From Wenzhouxiangella sp. XN201 (GTDB taxonomy: Bacteria > Pseudomonadota > Gammaproteobacteria > Xanthomonadales > Wenzhouxiangellaceae): a stretch of DNA of 64,000 nt. The DNA is taken from positions 166,040-230,039 of the forward strand of contig NZ_JAAIVI010000022.1 of the NCBI RefSeq assembly GCF_011008905.1. The letters run 5' to 3'. Position 1 is the first letter of the stretch; every line of letters starts with the position of its first letter. A program made the translations under genes and the position numbers. The notes under the pieces are model-generated. The model did no database searches. It saw nothing but the letters and a program-made list of their open reading frames with translations, and was not told the DNA's origin. This document shows positions 24,899-31,867 of the stretch, in pieces.

Positions 24899-24942
24899 AT
24901 GTTGGCTAGTTGGCTGGTTGGCTTGTTTGCTGGTTCGGCACA
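24899..24942. repeat. TTGGCTGG-family 8-bp-period arm, copy 3, apparently one-armed
   Basis: A single left arm of TTGGCTAG/TTGGCTGG/TTGGCTTG units ends in GGTTCGGCA, exactly as in the other copies. No full right arm follows; only TGCCAACTGG at 24982-24991 resembles a remnant. It lies upstream of the SCO promoter. Confidence 0.75.
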
Positions 24943-24992
24943 CCGACGCATTGGAGCGCGGCTTCGCCGCGTGGGCCATTATGCCAACTGGA

Positions 24993-25016
24993 AAGCACAA
25001 AGGGCGCTTAGCGCCC
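24993..25016 (-). terminator. Weak hairpin terminator overlapping the protease stop codon
   Basis: GGGCGC TTA GCGCCC (25002-25016) is a perfect 6-bp stem with a 3-base loop that is the stop codon itself. On the minus strand it is followed by TTTGTGCTTT. The U-tract is interrupted, so termination would be modest. Confidence 0.4.
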
Positions 25017-25694
25017 AAGCAATCTCAGCCACCACCAGAAGTTGACCAGGCCGACCAGCGCGCCTGCCACGTAGGTAAAAGCGGCAGCAGTCAGTATTCG
25101 TCGCGCCGGGCGTCGATCTCCTGGCTTGAGATAGTCCCCCTTCTCGAGGATTGGTAGAGCGCGCCTGAAACTGGCGTCGAGCTCGGTCGGCAGGGTGAAC
25201 AAATGCACGATCACGCCGGAAGCGAGCGAAGCCACGGCCACCCCGAGCAGGATCAGGCCAGCGCGCGGCAGGCGCAGTGCCAGCATGGCCACCGGCGCGA
25301 GCACGAGCAACACCATGCCGATGCGCTGAAAACGCTGCATCAGCTCGACCAGGCGGGTTCGCCACAGCAGCGGCCGATAGCCATCGGCATGCTGGATGGC
25401 GTGCCCCACTTCGTGGGCCGCCACGGTAATCGCCGTCAGCGAAGCGCCGCTATAGTGCTCGGGCCCGAGGCGAATGCATCGCTCGCGGGGATCGTAATGG
25501 TCTGCCCCCGACTCCCCTTCCTCCACGGTCACGGACTCCAGCCCCGCCCTTTCCAGCAGGTGCCGGGCCAGCTCGCCACCAGTGCCCTGGTAACGGTCAT
25601 CAGGCTGGCGATAGCGGGCCAGCACGCGCTTGACCCACCACTGGGGCAGGAAAATGACGGCGACAAAAAGGACCACGAGGAATACCAGGTGCAT
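25008..25694 (-). CDS. Membrane zinc metallopeptidase, YugP family
   Basis: 228 residues. It belongs to the neutral zinc metallopeptidase family typified by B. subtilis YugP. The zinc-binding HEVGH motif is at 94-98 (AAHEVGHAIQH). An N-terminal membrane helix (4-19) is followed by the catalytic region, then two to three hydrophobic segments (about 120-165 and 205-225). Substrate and physiological role are unknown. The ATG at 25694 is the natural start; the frame is open far upstream because of GC content. A -10-like TATCAT ends 9 bases before the ATG, so the leader is very short or absent. It is divergent from rsmI. Confidence 0.88.
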   Translation of the reverse strand: MHLVFLVVLFVAVIFLPQWWVKRVLARYRQPDDRYQGTGGELARHLLERAGLESVTVEEGESGADHYDPRERCIRLGPEHYSGASLTAITVAAHEVGHAIQHADGYRPLLWRTRLVELMQRFQRIGMVLLVLAPVAMLALRLPRAGLILLGVAVASLASGVIVHLFTLPTELDASFRRALPILEKGDYLKPGDRRPARRILTAAAFTYVAGALVGLVNFWWWLRLLGR

Positions 25695-25709
25695 GGGCGG
25701 AGATGATAA

Positions 25710-25742
25710 CTGAACCCTGACCCTGAACCCCGACCCCAAACC
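25710..25742. repeat. 7-bp-period array, CTGAACC family, copy 1
   Basis: Five degenerate heptamers (CTGAACC, CTGACCC, TGAACCC, CGACCCC, AAACCCT) fill the gap between the divergent protease and rsmI genes. Only one arm is present here. Related arrays are at 38470-38498 and, as two inverted arms, at 62883-62930. Confidence 0.7.
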
Positions 25743-25745
25743 CTC

Positions 25746-25751
25746 TAGAAT
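25746..25751 (+). promoter_or_regulatory. -10-like hexamer abutting rsmI start (leaderless)
   Basis: TAGAAT, then CCTCCC, then the rsmI ATG. Six bases separate the hexamer from the start codon, and there is no purine-rich ribosome binding site. Confidence 0.5.
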
Positions 25752-25757
25752 CCTCCC

Positions 25758-26606
25758 ATGACCGACACTTCCGCCCCCGGCACCCTCTGGGTCGTCGCCA
25801 CACCGATCGGCAATCTCGACGACTTCACGCCGCGCGCTCGTGCGCTGCTGGAATCCACCGCGGTGATTGCCGCCGAGGACACGCGGGTCAGCTCGCGTCT
25901 GCTCACCGAGCGCCGGGAACCGGTGCAGTGGGTCAGCCTGCACGAACACAACGAGTCGCGGGCGATCGACGGCCTGATCGAGCAGCTGACGGCGGGTACG
26001 GACGTTGCCCTGATCAGCGACGCGGGCACGCCGCTGATTTCCGACCCCGGATACCGCCTGGTCTCGGCCGCCCACGCGGCCGGCATTCCGGTGCGAACCG
26101 TGCCGGGACCCTCGGCCGCCACCGCCGCCCTCTCGGTCGCCGGCCTGCCCACCGACCGCTTCCTGTTCGCCGGCTTTCTGCCCGCGCGCGCGTCGGCCCG
26201 GCGCAAGCATCTGCGCGAGCTGGCCCGACGCCACGAGACACTGGTTTTCTACGCGCCGGCCCGTGATCTGCCCGCGGTGCTGGACGACCTGGCCGCGGTC
26301 TTCGGACCTTCTCGAATGGCGACTCTGTGCCGGGAACTGACCAAACTGCACGAGACCGTCCGTCGCGACGCCCTGGAGGCCTTGCGGGACTGGACTCGCG
26401 ACGACCCCGATCAGCAGCGCGGTGAAGCCGTGCTGGTGGTCGCCGGAAGCGACGATCCGGAGCGGGCCATCAACATCGATGCTCTGGCGATGGAGCTTGC
26501 GCGCGAACTGCCGCCTTCACGCGCGGCCAAGGTCCTGGCCCGCCTGACCGGTCTGGATCGCCAGACTGCCTGGCAACGGATCGAAGCCATCCGTTCCGAG
26601 GACTGA
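25758..26606 (+). CDS. rsmI: 16S rRNA (cytidine-1402-2'-O)-methyltransferase
   Basis: 282 residues, full length. RsmI methylates the 2'-hydroxyl of C1402 in 16S rRNA with S-adenosylmethionine. Family signatures are clear: LWVVATPIGNLDDFTPRA at the N-terminus, AAEDTRVSSRLL, LISDAGTPLISDPGYRLV and VPGPSAATAALSVAGLP. The C-terminal helical domain ends PPSRAAKVLARLTG. It opens the conserved rsmI-lpoA-yraN neighbourhood known from many gammaproteobacteria. Confidence 0.96.
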   Translation: MTDTSAPGTLWVVATPIGNLDDFTPRARALLESTAVIAAEDTRVSSRLLTERREPVQWVSLHEHNESRAIDGLIEQLTAGTDVALISDAGTPLISDPGYRLVSAAHAAGIPVRTVPGPSAATAALSVAGLPTDRFLFAGFLPARASARRKHLRELARRHETLVFYAPARDLPAVLDDLAAVFGPSRMATLCRELTKLHETVRRDALEALRDWTRDDPDQQRGEAVLVVAGSDDPERAINIDALAMELARELPPSRAAKVLARLTGLDRQTAWQRIEAIRSED

Positions 26607-26647
26607 ACCGCAAACTGAATGAGGCAGGATCCATGCCGGTGTTGGTT

Positions 26648-26653
26648 TATCAT
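26648..26653 (+). promoter_or_regulatory. -10-like hexamer abutting lpoA start (leaderless)
   Basis: TATCAT, then CGCCCC, then ATGATG. The spacing to the first ATG is again six bases. This indicates that lpoA has its own promoter although rsmI lies only 50 bases upstream. Confidence 0.45.
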
Positions 26654-26659
26654 CGCCCC

Positions 26660-28531
26660 ATGATGCGAATCCTGCTGACGGCCCTGCTCGCCCTTGTGAT
26701 CGCTGCCTGCGCCCCGAGCGGTCCGGGCACCCGACCCGGAGTCGAAGTCGATCTGGGCGAGAACATCGAGCGCCTGCTTGACACTGGCGAGTTCCGCGCC
26801 GCCGCCGAGGCACTCGAACAACGCGCCGAAGCGCAGCCACAACAGCGCGATATGTTTCTCGTCCGCGCTGCCGAAGCCTGGCTCGCGGCGCAGGCTTTCG
26901 AACGGGCTGAGGCCACCGTGGCCAGGATCAACCCGGCGGCCCTCGCGCGTGAGGACCGGATTCGTCTCGACCTGGTCCAGGCCGAGTTGGCGATGCGCCG
27001 CGGCGATCTGGCCAATGCCGGCTGGCTGCTGGCCAGCACCGCCGAGCGCCTGCCGGCTTCGCTGAGCGAACGCCACGCCGAGCTGGAAGCGCTGCTGCTC
27101 GAACTCGAGTCGAGTCCCGTGCGCGACGCCCTCGATGCCCTGCAGCAGGCCGTGGAAGAGCCCGACTTCGAAGGCGAGACGGCGCTGGCCCTGCTGCTGG
27201 AATTTCCGCTTGCCGAGCTTGAGGGTGTCCTGTACGAGGTGAGCGACCAGGCCCGGCTGATGCCCTGGCTGGATCTGGTCATCACTGCGCGCGAGCATTT
27301 GCTCGACGACGAAGCCCTCGGTGCGGCGCTGGATTCCTGGGAAAGCCGCTGGAGGGCCGTCGACTATCCGGCTGCCGAAGCACGCCGGTGGATCGCCGCC
27401 TGGCGGCAGACACGGCCCCTGCCGTCGCGCGTAACCGTGCTGCTCCCCGACTCCGGCTCGCCCCTTCATCGCCCCGGGGAGGCCCTGCGCGAGGGCTTGT
27501 TGGCCGGCTGGCTGCAGCTCACGCCGGATCGTCGACCGCAACTCGAATTTCGCTACATCGGCGAGGCCCCGGAGGATGCCGTGTCAGCCTGGTTCGATGC
27601 GCGGGAAAACGGCACCGAGTTCCTGATCGGGCCGCTGGGTCAGGCGCAGGCCGATGCCTTGTCACGCCAGCCGGATGCCGGCCTGATTCCGACCCTGTTG
27701 CTCAACCTACCCGACGACCCGCAACTGTTGAGCGAATCAGGTGGAGAAATCATGGCGCTGGCCCTGCCGCCTGAAAGCGAGGCCGAGCTGGCCGCCATTC
27801 ATGCGCTCGCCACCGGCCACAAACGCGCCCTGGTCCTGTCGCAGTACTCGAGCTGGGGTGAGCGCGTTTCCCGCGCCTTCATCGACACCTTCTCGCTCGG
27901 TGGCGGACGGGTGGTGGAGGAACGCATCTACGACCCCGAACTGCCCGACCACTCGATTCTGCTCAAGGAAGTGCTCGAAGTCGATGACTCGGAAGCGCGC
28001 ATCGCCCGCATGTCATCCCTTCTGGGCGACTCGGTCGAGTCCGTGGCGCAGCGCCGGACGGACATCGACGTGATCTTTCTGGGCGCACGTGCCGACGACG
28101 GTCGACTGCTGCGTCCGCAGCTGGAATTCTTCGATGCCGGCGATCTCACCCTGATGGCGACTTCCTACATCGTCGACGGGGCCCCGCGACCGGAGCGCGA
28201 CCGCGATCTCGACGGCGTCACGACACCCATGCCGCCCTGGTTCCTGGACTTCACCCCGGCCGGCGTCGTACGCGAGCGCGCCGGTACGCTTTACGACGGC
28301 CTCGACAACGCCACCCTGTCGCGCCTGCATGCGCTGGGACGCGACGCCATCGCCCTGCTGCCCTGGCTGGCCATGATGCGGGACGACCCGACGCTCGAAC
28401 TGCCGGGGATGGTGGGTCGGCTGAGCCTGCCCGACGGCCACATCGTCCGGCGCGACCTGCCGGTCATCGAGCTGCGGGGCGGATACGCCCGACCGGCCCG
28501 GATCGATGAGCGAGAAACGACTAACCGGTAA
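26660..28531 (+). CDS. lpoA: LpoA, outer-membrane lipoprotein activator of PBP1A
   Basis: 623 residues. LpoA spans the periplasm from the outer membrane and activates the peptidoglycan synthase PBP1A. A lipoprotein signal with lipobox IAAC ends at Cys17. The N-terminal half (about 30-250) is alpha-helical TPR-like. The C-terminal half is a periplasmic-binding-protein-like fold (VTVLLPDSGSPLHRPGEALREG, then ALVLSQYSSWGERV and VIFLGARADDGRLLRPQL). I start at the ATG at 26660; an ATG one codon later is equally possible, and an upstream ATG at 26633 would put charged residues ahead of the signal peptide. The 3' end overlaps yraN by 26 bases. Confidence 0.93.
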   Translation: MMRILLTALLALVIAACAPSGPGTRPGVEVDLGENIERLLDTGEFRAAAEALEQRAEAQPQQRDMFLVRAAEAWLAAQAFERAEATVARINPAALAREDRIRLDLVQAELAMRRGDLANAGWLLASTAERLPASLSERHAELEALLLELESSPVRDALDALQQAVEEPDFEGETALALLLEFPLAELEGVLYEVSDQARLMPWLDLVITAREHLLDDEALGAALDSWESRWRAVDYPAAEARRWIAAWRQTRPLPSRVTVLLPDSGSPLHRPGEALREGLLAGWLQLTPDRRPQLEFRYIGEAPEDAVSAWFDARENGTEFLIGPLGQAQADALSRQPDAGLIPTLLLNLPDDPQLLSESGGEIMALALPPESEAELAAIHALATGHKRALVLSQYSSWGERVSRAFIDTFSLGGGRVVEERIYDPELPDHSILLKEVLEVDDSEARIARMSSLLGDSVESVAQRRTDIDVIFLGARADDGRLLRPQLEFFDAGDLTLMATSYIVDGAPRPERDRDLDGVTTPMPPWFLDFTPAGVVRERAGTLYDGLDNATLSRLHALGRDAIALLPWLAMMRDDPTLELPGMVGRLSLPDGHIVRRDLPVIELRGGYARPARIDERETTNR

Positions 28532-28883
28532 TCGCGGCGAGCGGCAGGCGGAGGATTTCCTCGCCGCGCGCGGACTGCGACTGGTCAGCCGCAACTACCA
28601 GTGCCGCGCCGGGGAGATCGACCTGGTCATGCTCGATCCCAACCCGTCCGACACCGAGGTGCTGGCCTTCATCGAGGTGCGGCTGCGCGGACCGGGCGCT
28701 CGGGTCGACTCCATCGACAGCATTGACGAACGTAAGCAGCGTCGCCTGATCAGCGCCGCTCGCCACTTCCTGATGATTCATCCGGAATGGCAGGAACATG
28801 CCTGCCGCTTCGACGTGGTCGGAATCGACGGCCGGGACGATGAACTGCGCTGGATTCCCGGGGCTTTCGAACTGGCCGGTTGA
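28506..28883 (+). CDS. yraN: YraN / UPF0102 family nuclease-fold protein
   Basis: 125 residues, normal length. The family has an archaeal Holliday-junction-resolvase (PD-(D/E)xK) fold, but its biological role is not settled. Visible conserved blocks are GNRGERQAEDFLAARGLRLV, CRAGEIDLVM and FIEVRLR. The last block usually carries Lys in the E-x-K position; here it is Arg, which may reduce or abolish nuclease activity. The start lies inside lpoA with a 26-base overlap, suggesting coupled translation. The gene is the last of the rsmI-lpoA-yraN group; diaA, which follows in E. coli, is absent here and replaced by a repeat element. Confidence 0.9.
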   Translation: MSEKRLTGNRGERQAEDFLAARGLRLVSRNYQCRAGEIDLVMLDPNPSDTEVLAFIEVRLRGPGARVDSIDSIDERKQRRLISAARHFLMIHPEWQEHACRFDVVGIDGRDDELRWIPGAFELAG

Positions 28884-29524
28884 GAGCTGGCGGCTGCTTC
28901 GCAGGTGGCGTAGCCTGCCGGCTCTGTGCGGGGTGCACGTTGCGGGAGCACCTGCCCGCGGTGCAGGCCTCGACAAGTCAAAGGCGGTTTCGCCCGCCTG
29001 CTTCGCAGGCTGATGGCGAGTAACTTTTTTCCCGCGCGAAAAAAGTCACCAAAAAACGCGCTTAAAACACGCGGTTGGTCCGCAGGGCCAGATGGCTTTA
29101 AGGGCTTAACGGAGATACCGCTTCTGCCTTCGCGATGGCTCGTTCCCGGAACATAGTGGCCTCAGCAGAGCTGGGGAGTTGCCCGCAACTGAACGGTATG
29201 GCCTCGATGAGGTCGGCTTCGATGGATGTTGGAATAGGGTCAAGGGTCGGCAGCCCCCTTCGAAGTCGTGGTGCCAGACCAGGGCCCTCACCAAGCCTTG
29301 TCGCAAGCCAGCATGTGCCTCAGGCGGGCTTAAGCAAAGCCCCAGCCGGAGTTCTGAAGCCAATCCGCTTAGAGGTTCCTGAGACGTTGGCCGTCATCTT
29401 TTAAGCGCGTTTTTTGGGCACTTTTTTGGCGCGACAAAAAAGTGCCTCGCCGAAAGCGCCTGCGAAGCAGGCCGGGCGAGACCGCTTTTGACGTGTCGAA
29501 GCCCGCACCGCGGGCAGGCTGCAT
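28884..29524. other. Gene-free region of 641 bp
   Basis: The only stretch above 300 bp without a credible gene. It consists mostly of the inverted-repeat element at 28948-29520. Short open frames inside it (for example 28926-29156 plus and 29106-29363 minus) have no start signals or family matches and follow the repeat, so I do not call them genes. Confidence 0.8.
28948..29520. mobile_element. 573-bp element with about 118-bp imperfect inverted-repeat arms
   Basis: The left arm (28948-29065) and right arm (29401-29520) are imperfect reverse complements. Both contain, from outside in, CCTGCCCGCGGTGC, a TCGACAAGTCAAAGGCGG-like block, GCCTGCTTCGCAGGC, a poly-T/poly-A motif (ACTTTTTT..AAAAAAGT) and AAAAAACGCGCTTA. 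The core of 335 bp has no recognisable gene. No transposase and no clear target-site duplication were found, so it may be a non-autonomous transposon (MITE-like), a decayed element or a large structured RNA region. The right arm ends 4 bases before the pgpA stop codon. Confidence 0.6.
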
Positions 29525-30013
29525 CTACATACCGATCACGTAAGCAACAACCCCCAACACCGCCAGTGCATAGCCGGCGGCCAGCAGGTCGTCGAGCATC
29601 ACGCCGAGCCCGCCATGAATGCGGCGATCGAGCCAGCCGATCGGCCAGGGCTTGAGGATGTCGAAGAGCCGGAACAAGGCAAATCCGGCCAGCCACCAGC
29701 CCCAGTGGAAGGGAATGCAGACCAGCACCAGCCACATGCCGACAAATTCGTCCCAGACGATGCCGCTGTGATCGTGCTCGCCGAGCCTTCGTCCCACCCG
29801 CCCGCACAGCCAGATCCCCGCCAGGAAAGCGATAGCGATGAAAATCAAGGCATTGATCAGCGGCACCTGGACGAGGAGCAGCGCGGGCAGCAGCGCAACC
29901 ACGCTGCCGGCAGTGCCGGGTGCCTTCGGCGCCAGGCCGCTGCCGAAGCCGAAGGCCAGCAGGCCCTCGATCGTGCCCAGCGCGATGTCCTGGGTACGTC
30001 GATCAAGGGCCAT
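29525..30013 (-). CDS. pgpA: Phosphatidylglycerophosphatase A
   Basis: 162 residues, an integral membrane enzyme that removes the phosphate from phosphatidylglycerol phosphate to give phosphatidylglycerol. Conserved motifs are GLAPKAPGTAGSVVAL, WDEFVGMW and FRLFDILKPWPIGWLD, with a closing LDDLLAAGYA. Four hydrophobic segments are seen. I take the ATG at 30013, which overlaps the thiL end by 11 bases; an ATG at 30046 would overlap it by 44. It is the last gene of the nine-gene glyA-to-pgpA minus-strand block. Confidence 0.93.
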   Translation of the reverse strand: MALDRRTQDIALGTIEGLLAFGFGSGLAPKAPGTAGSVVALLPALLLVQVPLINALIFIAIAFLAGIWLCGRVGRRLGEHDHSGIVWDEFVGMWLVLVCIPFHWGWWLAGFALFRLFDILKPWPIGWLDRRIHGGLGVMLDDLLAAGYALAVLGVVAYVIGM

Positions 30014-30947
30014 GAAAGTGGTCCCATCCTGGTGAATCGATTGCAACCGGGTGCCCCTGCCCGTCGAGGCAGCGCACTTGCCCGCCGTCGGTCACGCAGC
30101 CGATATCGCTTAGCGCAACACCGGCCTGCGCGGCCAGCCGCGGCAGATTCGCCATTTCCGCCTCGGGCAGCACCGCCAGCAGTTCGTAATCGCTGCCGCC
30201 GCCGGTTTGCAGGCACCTGCGATCGGCTTGCGCGTCGACCGCCTCGAGCAGCGCGTCGGAGACCGGCAGCGCATCCAGATCCAGGTCGGCCCCCTGCCCC
30301 TCTCCAAGCAGATGACCCAGGTCGGCCAGCAGGCCGTCAGAGAGATCGATCATGGCGCGGGCCATACCGGCCAACACCAAGCCGGCGCGAACGCGCGCGG
30401 TCGGCCGATGCAGACGCTCTCGCAGGGCGGTGGGTGCATGGCCGCCGAGCTCAAGGGCAGCAGCGGCATCGCCCAGGGTGCCGGTTACCACCAGACGGTC
30501 GCCGGCCTGCGCGCCGCGTCGGGTCACGGCCTGTCCGGCGGGCACTTCGCCGAGCAGTTGCAGGCCGATATTCAGCGGGCCGCGGGCCAGGTTGCCGCCA
30601 ACCAGCGCCAACCCGGTTTCCGCCGCAGCCTCGAGAAAGCCGTCGAGCAAGCCGTCCAGCCAGTCGGCATCGGCATCCGGCAGGGTCAGCGCAAGCAGCG
30701 CCCAGCGCGGAGTCGCGCCCATGGCGGCAAGATCGCTCAAATTGGCCTGGGCGGCCAGGTAGCCGATGTCGGCCGGGGGCCAGTCGGGCGTGAAATGACG
30801 TCCGAGCACCAGCGAATCGGTGGTCGCGACCAGTTCGTGACCGGGCGTGGGCGCAAGCACGGCGGCATCGTCGCCGATGCCCACCACGACCCCGGAAGCG
30901 GCCGGCACACGCCGGCGAATGCGCTCGATCAGCTCGAACTCAGCCAT
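30003..30947 (-). CDS. thiL: Thiamine-monophosphate kinase
   Basis: 314 residues. ThiL phosphorylates thiamine monophosphate to the active cofactor thiamine diphosphate using ATP. The N-terminus MAEFELIERI is typical, followed by VVVGIGDDAAVLAPTPG (metal and ATP binding), ATTDSLVLGRHFTP and DLSDGLLADLGHLL. The chosen ATG at 30947 overlaps the nusB end by 8 bases, in keeping with the widespread nusB-thiL-pgpA order. An upstream in-frame ATG at 31037 lies deep inside nusB and is rejected. Confidence 0.95.
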   Translation of the reverse strand: MAEFELIERIRRRVPAASGVVVGIGDDAAVLAPTPGHELVATTDSLVLGRHFTPDWPPADIGYLAAQANLSDLAAMGATPRWALLALTLPDADADWLDGLLDGFLEAAAETGLALVGGNLARGPLNIGLQLLGEVPAGQAVTRRGAQAGDRLVVTGTLGDAAAALELGGHAPTALRERLHRPTARVRAGLVLAGMARAMIDLSDGLLADLGHLLGEGQGADLDLDALPVSDALLEAVDAQADRRCLQTGGGSDYELLAVLPEAEMANLPRLAAQAGVALSDIGCVTDGGQVRCLDGQGHPVAIDSPGWDHFHGP

Positions 30948-31401
30948 CACCGTCGACGGCTTCGCGCTCGCTCGCACGCGTTTCGCGCGACAGGCGATCG
31001 AGCACGCCATTGACGAAGGTATGCGCCTTCTCGGCACCGAAGCGATGCGCCAGCTCCAGGGCTTCGTCGATGATCACGCGGTAGGGGGTTTCGGGGTGAT
31101 GGATCAGTTCGCAGGCACCCAGCCTCAGGATCGCGCGCTCCATCTGATCGAGGCTGGCGTCGACCCGCACCACGTGCGGCGCGAGCGCTTCGTCGAGTGC
31201 ATCGCGGTTGGCCACCACTTCGCGCACCAGGGTCTCGAAGTAACTCGAGTCGACACCGTCGAAGCTCTGCTCTTCGCGGAACTGCTCGATGATCGCCGCG
31301 GCCGAGTCATCGTTGATCTGCCATTGGTAGAGCGCCTGCAATGCGCGCCGGCGAGCGCGGCGACGAGGCTCGAACGGGCTGACGGTCCGGCGCCGGCTCA
31401 C
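30940..31401 (-). CDS. nusB: Transcription antitermination factor NusB
   Basis: 153 residues. NusB with S10 (NusE) binds boxA of rRNA leaders and supports antitermination. The all-helical fold begins with an Arg-rich RRRARRRALQALYQWQI and ends with the conserved VIIDEALELAHRFGAEKAHTFVNGVLD region. The start codon is GTG at 31401 and overlaps the ribH stop (GTGA). Its partner rpsJ is also in this window. The N-terminal tail (SRRRTVSPFEPRR) is slightly longer and more basic than in E. coli. Confidence 0.96.
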   Translation of the reverse strand: MSRRRTVSPFEPRRRARRRALQALYQWQINDDSAAAIIEQFREEQSFDGVDSSYFETLVREVVANRDALDEALAPHVVRVDASLDQMERAILRLGACELIHHPETPYRVIIDEALELAHRFGAEKAHTFVNGVLDRLSRETRASEREAVDGDG

Positions 31402-31859
31402 GATGCGACCCGACGCTTGAAATCGATCATGTCGAGCACGGCCAGTGCGGCCTCGCGCCCCTTGTTCTTGCGCTGCGGATCGGCACGCTCGATCGCCTGC
31501 TCACCATTCTCGGGCGTGAGCACGCCAAAGCCCACCGGCACGCCGGTGTCGAGTTGGGTCTGCTGCAGGCCACGCGCACACTCGGCGGAAATGAAGTCGA
31601 AATGCGCCGTTTCGCCACGGACTACGGCACCGAGGGCGATGACGCCGTCGAAACGGCCGCTGTCGGCCATTTCCCGGCAGGCCAGCGGCAGTTCCCAGGC
31701 GCCCGGCACGGGGTGGACTTCGATGTGATCTTCGCCCAGCCCGGCATCGAGCAGCGCCTGGCGGCACCCGGCCAGCAGCCGGTCGGTGATTTCGGGATTG
31801 AACCGGGCCACAGCGATGGCAATGCGCGTGTTGTCGCTGGCGGGATGCGGATCATTCAT
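31398..31859 (-). CDS. ribH: 6,7-dimethyl-8-ribityllumazine synthase
   Basis: 153 residues. RibH condenses 5-amino-6-ribitylaminouracil with 3,4-dihydroxy-2-butanone-4-phosphate, the penultimate riboflavin step, in icosahedral or pentameric assemblies. Substrate-binding segments are present: ARFNPEITDRLLAG, VPGAWELPLA, ALGAVVRGETAHFDFI and VGFGVLTPENGEQA. It lies 8 bases after ribB and is coupled to nusB. Confidence 0.96.
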   Translation of the reverse strand: MNDPHPASDNTRIAIAVARFNPEITDRLLAGCRQALLDAGLGEDHIEVHPVPGAWELPLACREMADSGRFDGVIALGAVVRGETAHFDFISAECARGLQQTQLDTGVPVGFGVLTPENGEQAIERADPQRKNKGREAALAVLDMIDFKRRVAS

Positions 31860-31867
31860 GACGTTGT

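Noticed and set aside
28926..29156. 76-residue plus-strand frame through the left arm of the element
   Set aside because: It follows the inverted-repeat sequence; the mirrored arm gives a similar frame on the other strand, as expected for a noncoding repeat.
29106..29363. 85-residue minus-strand protein inside the inverted-repeat element
   Set aside because: No start signal, no family match I can defend, and the frame tracks the repeat core.
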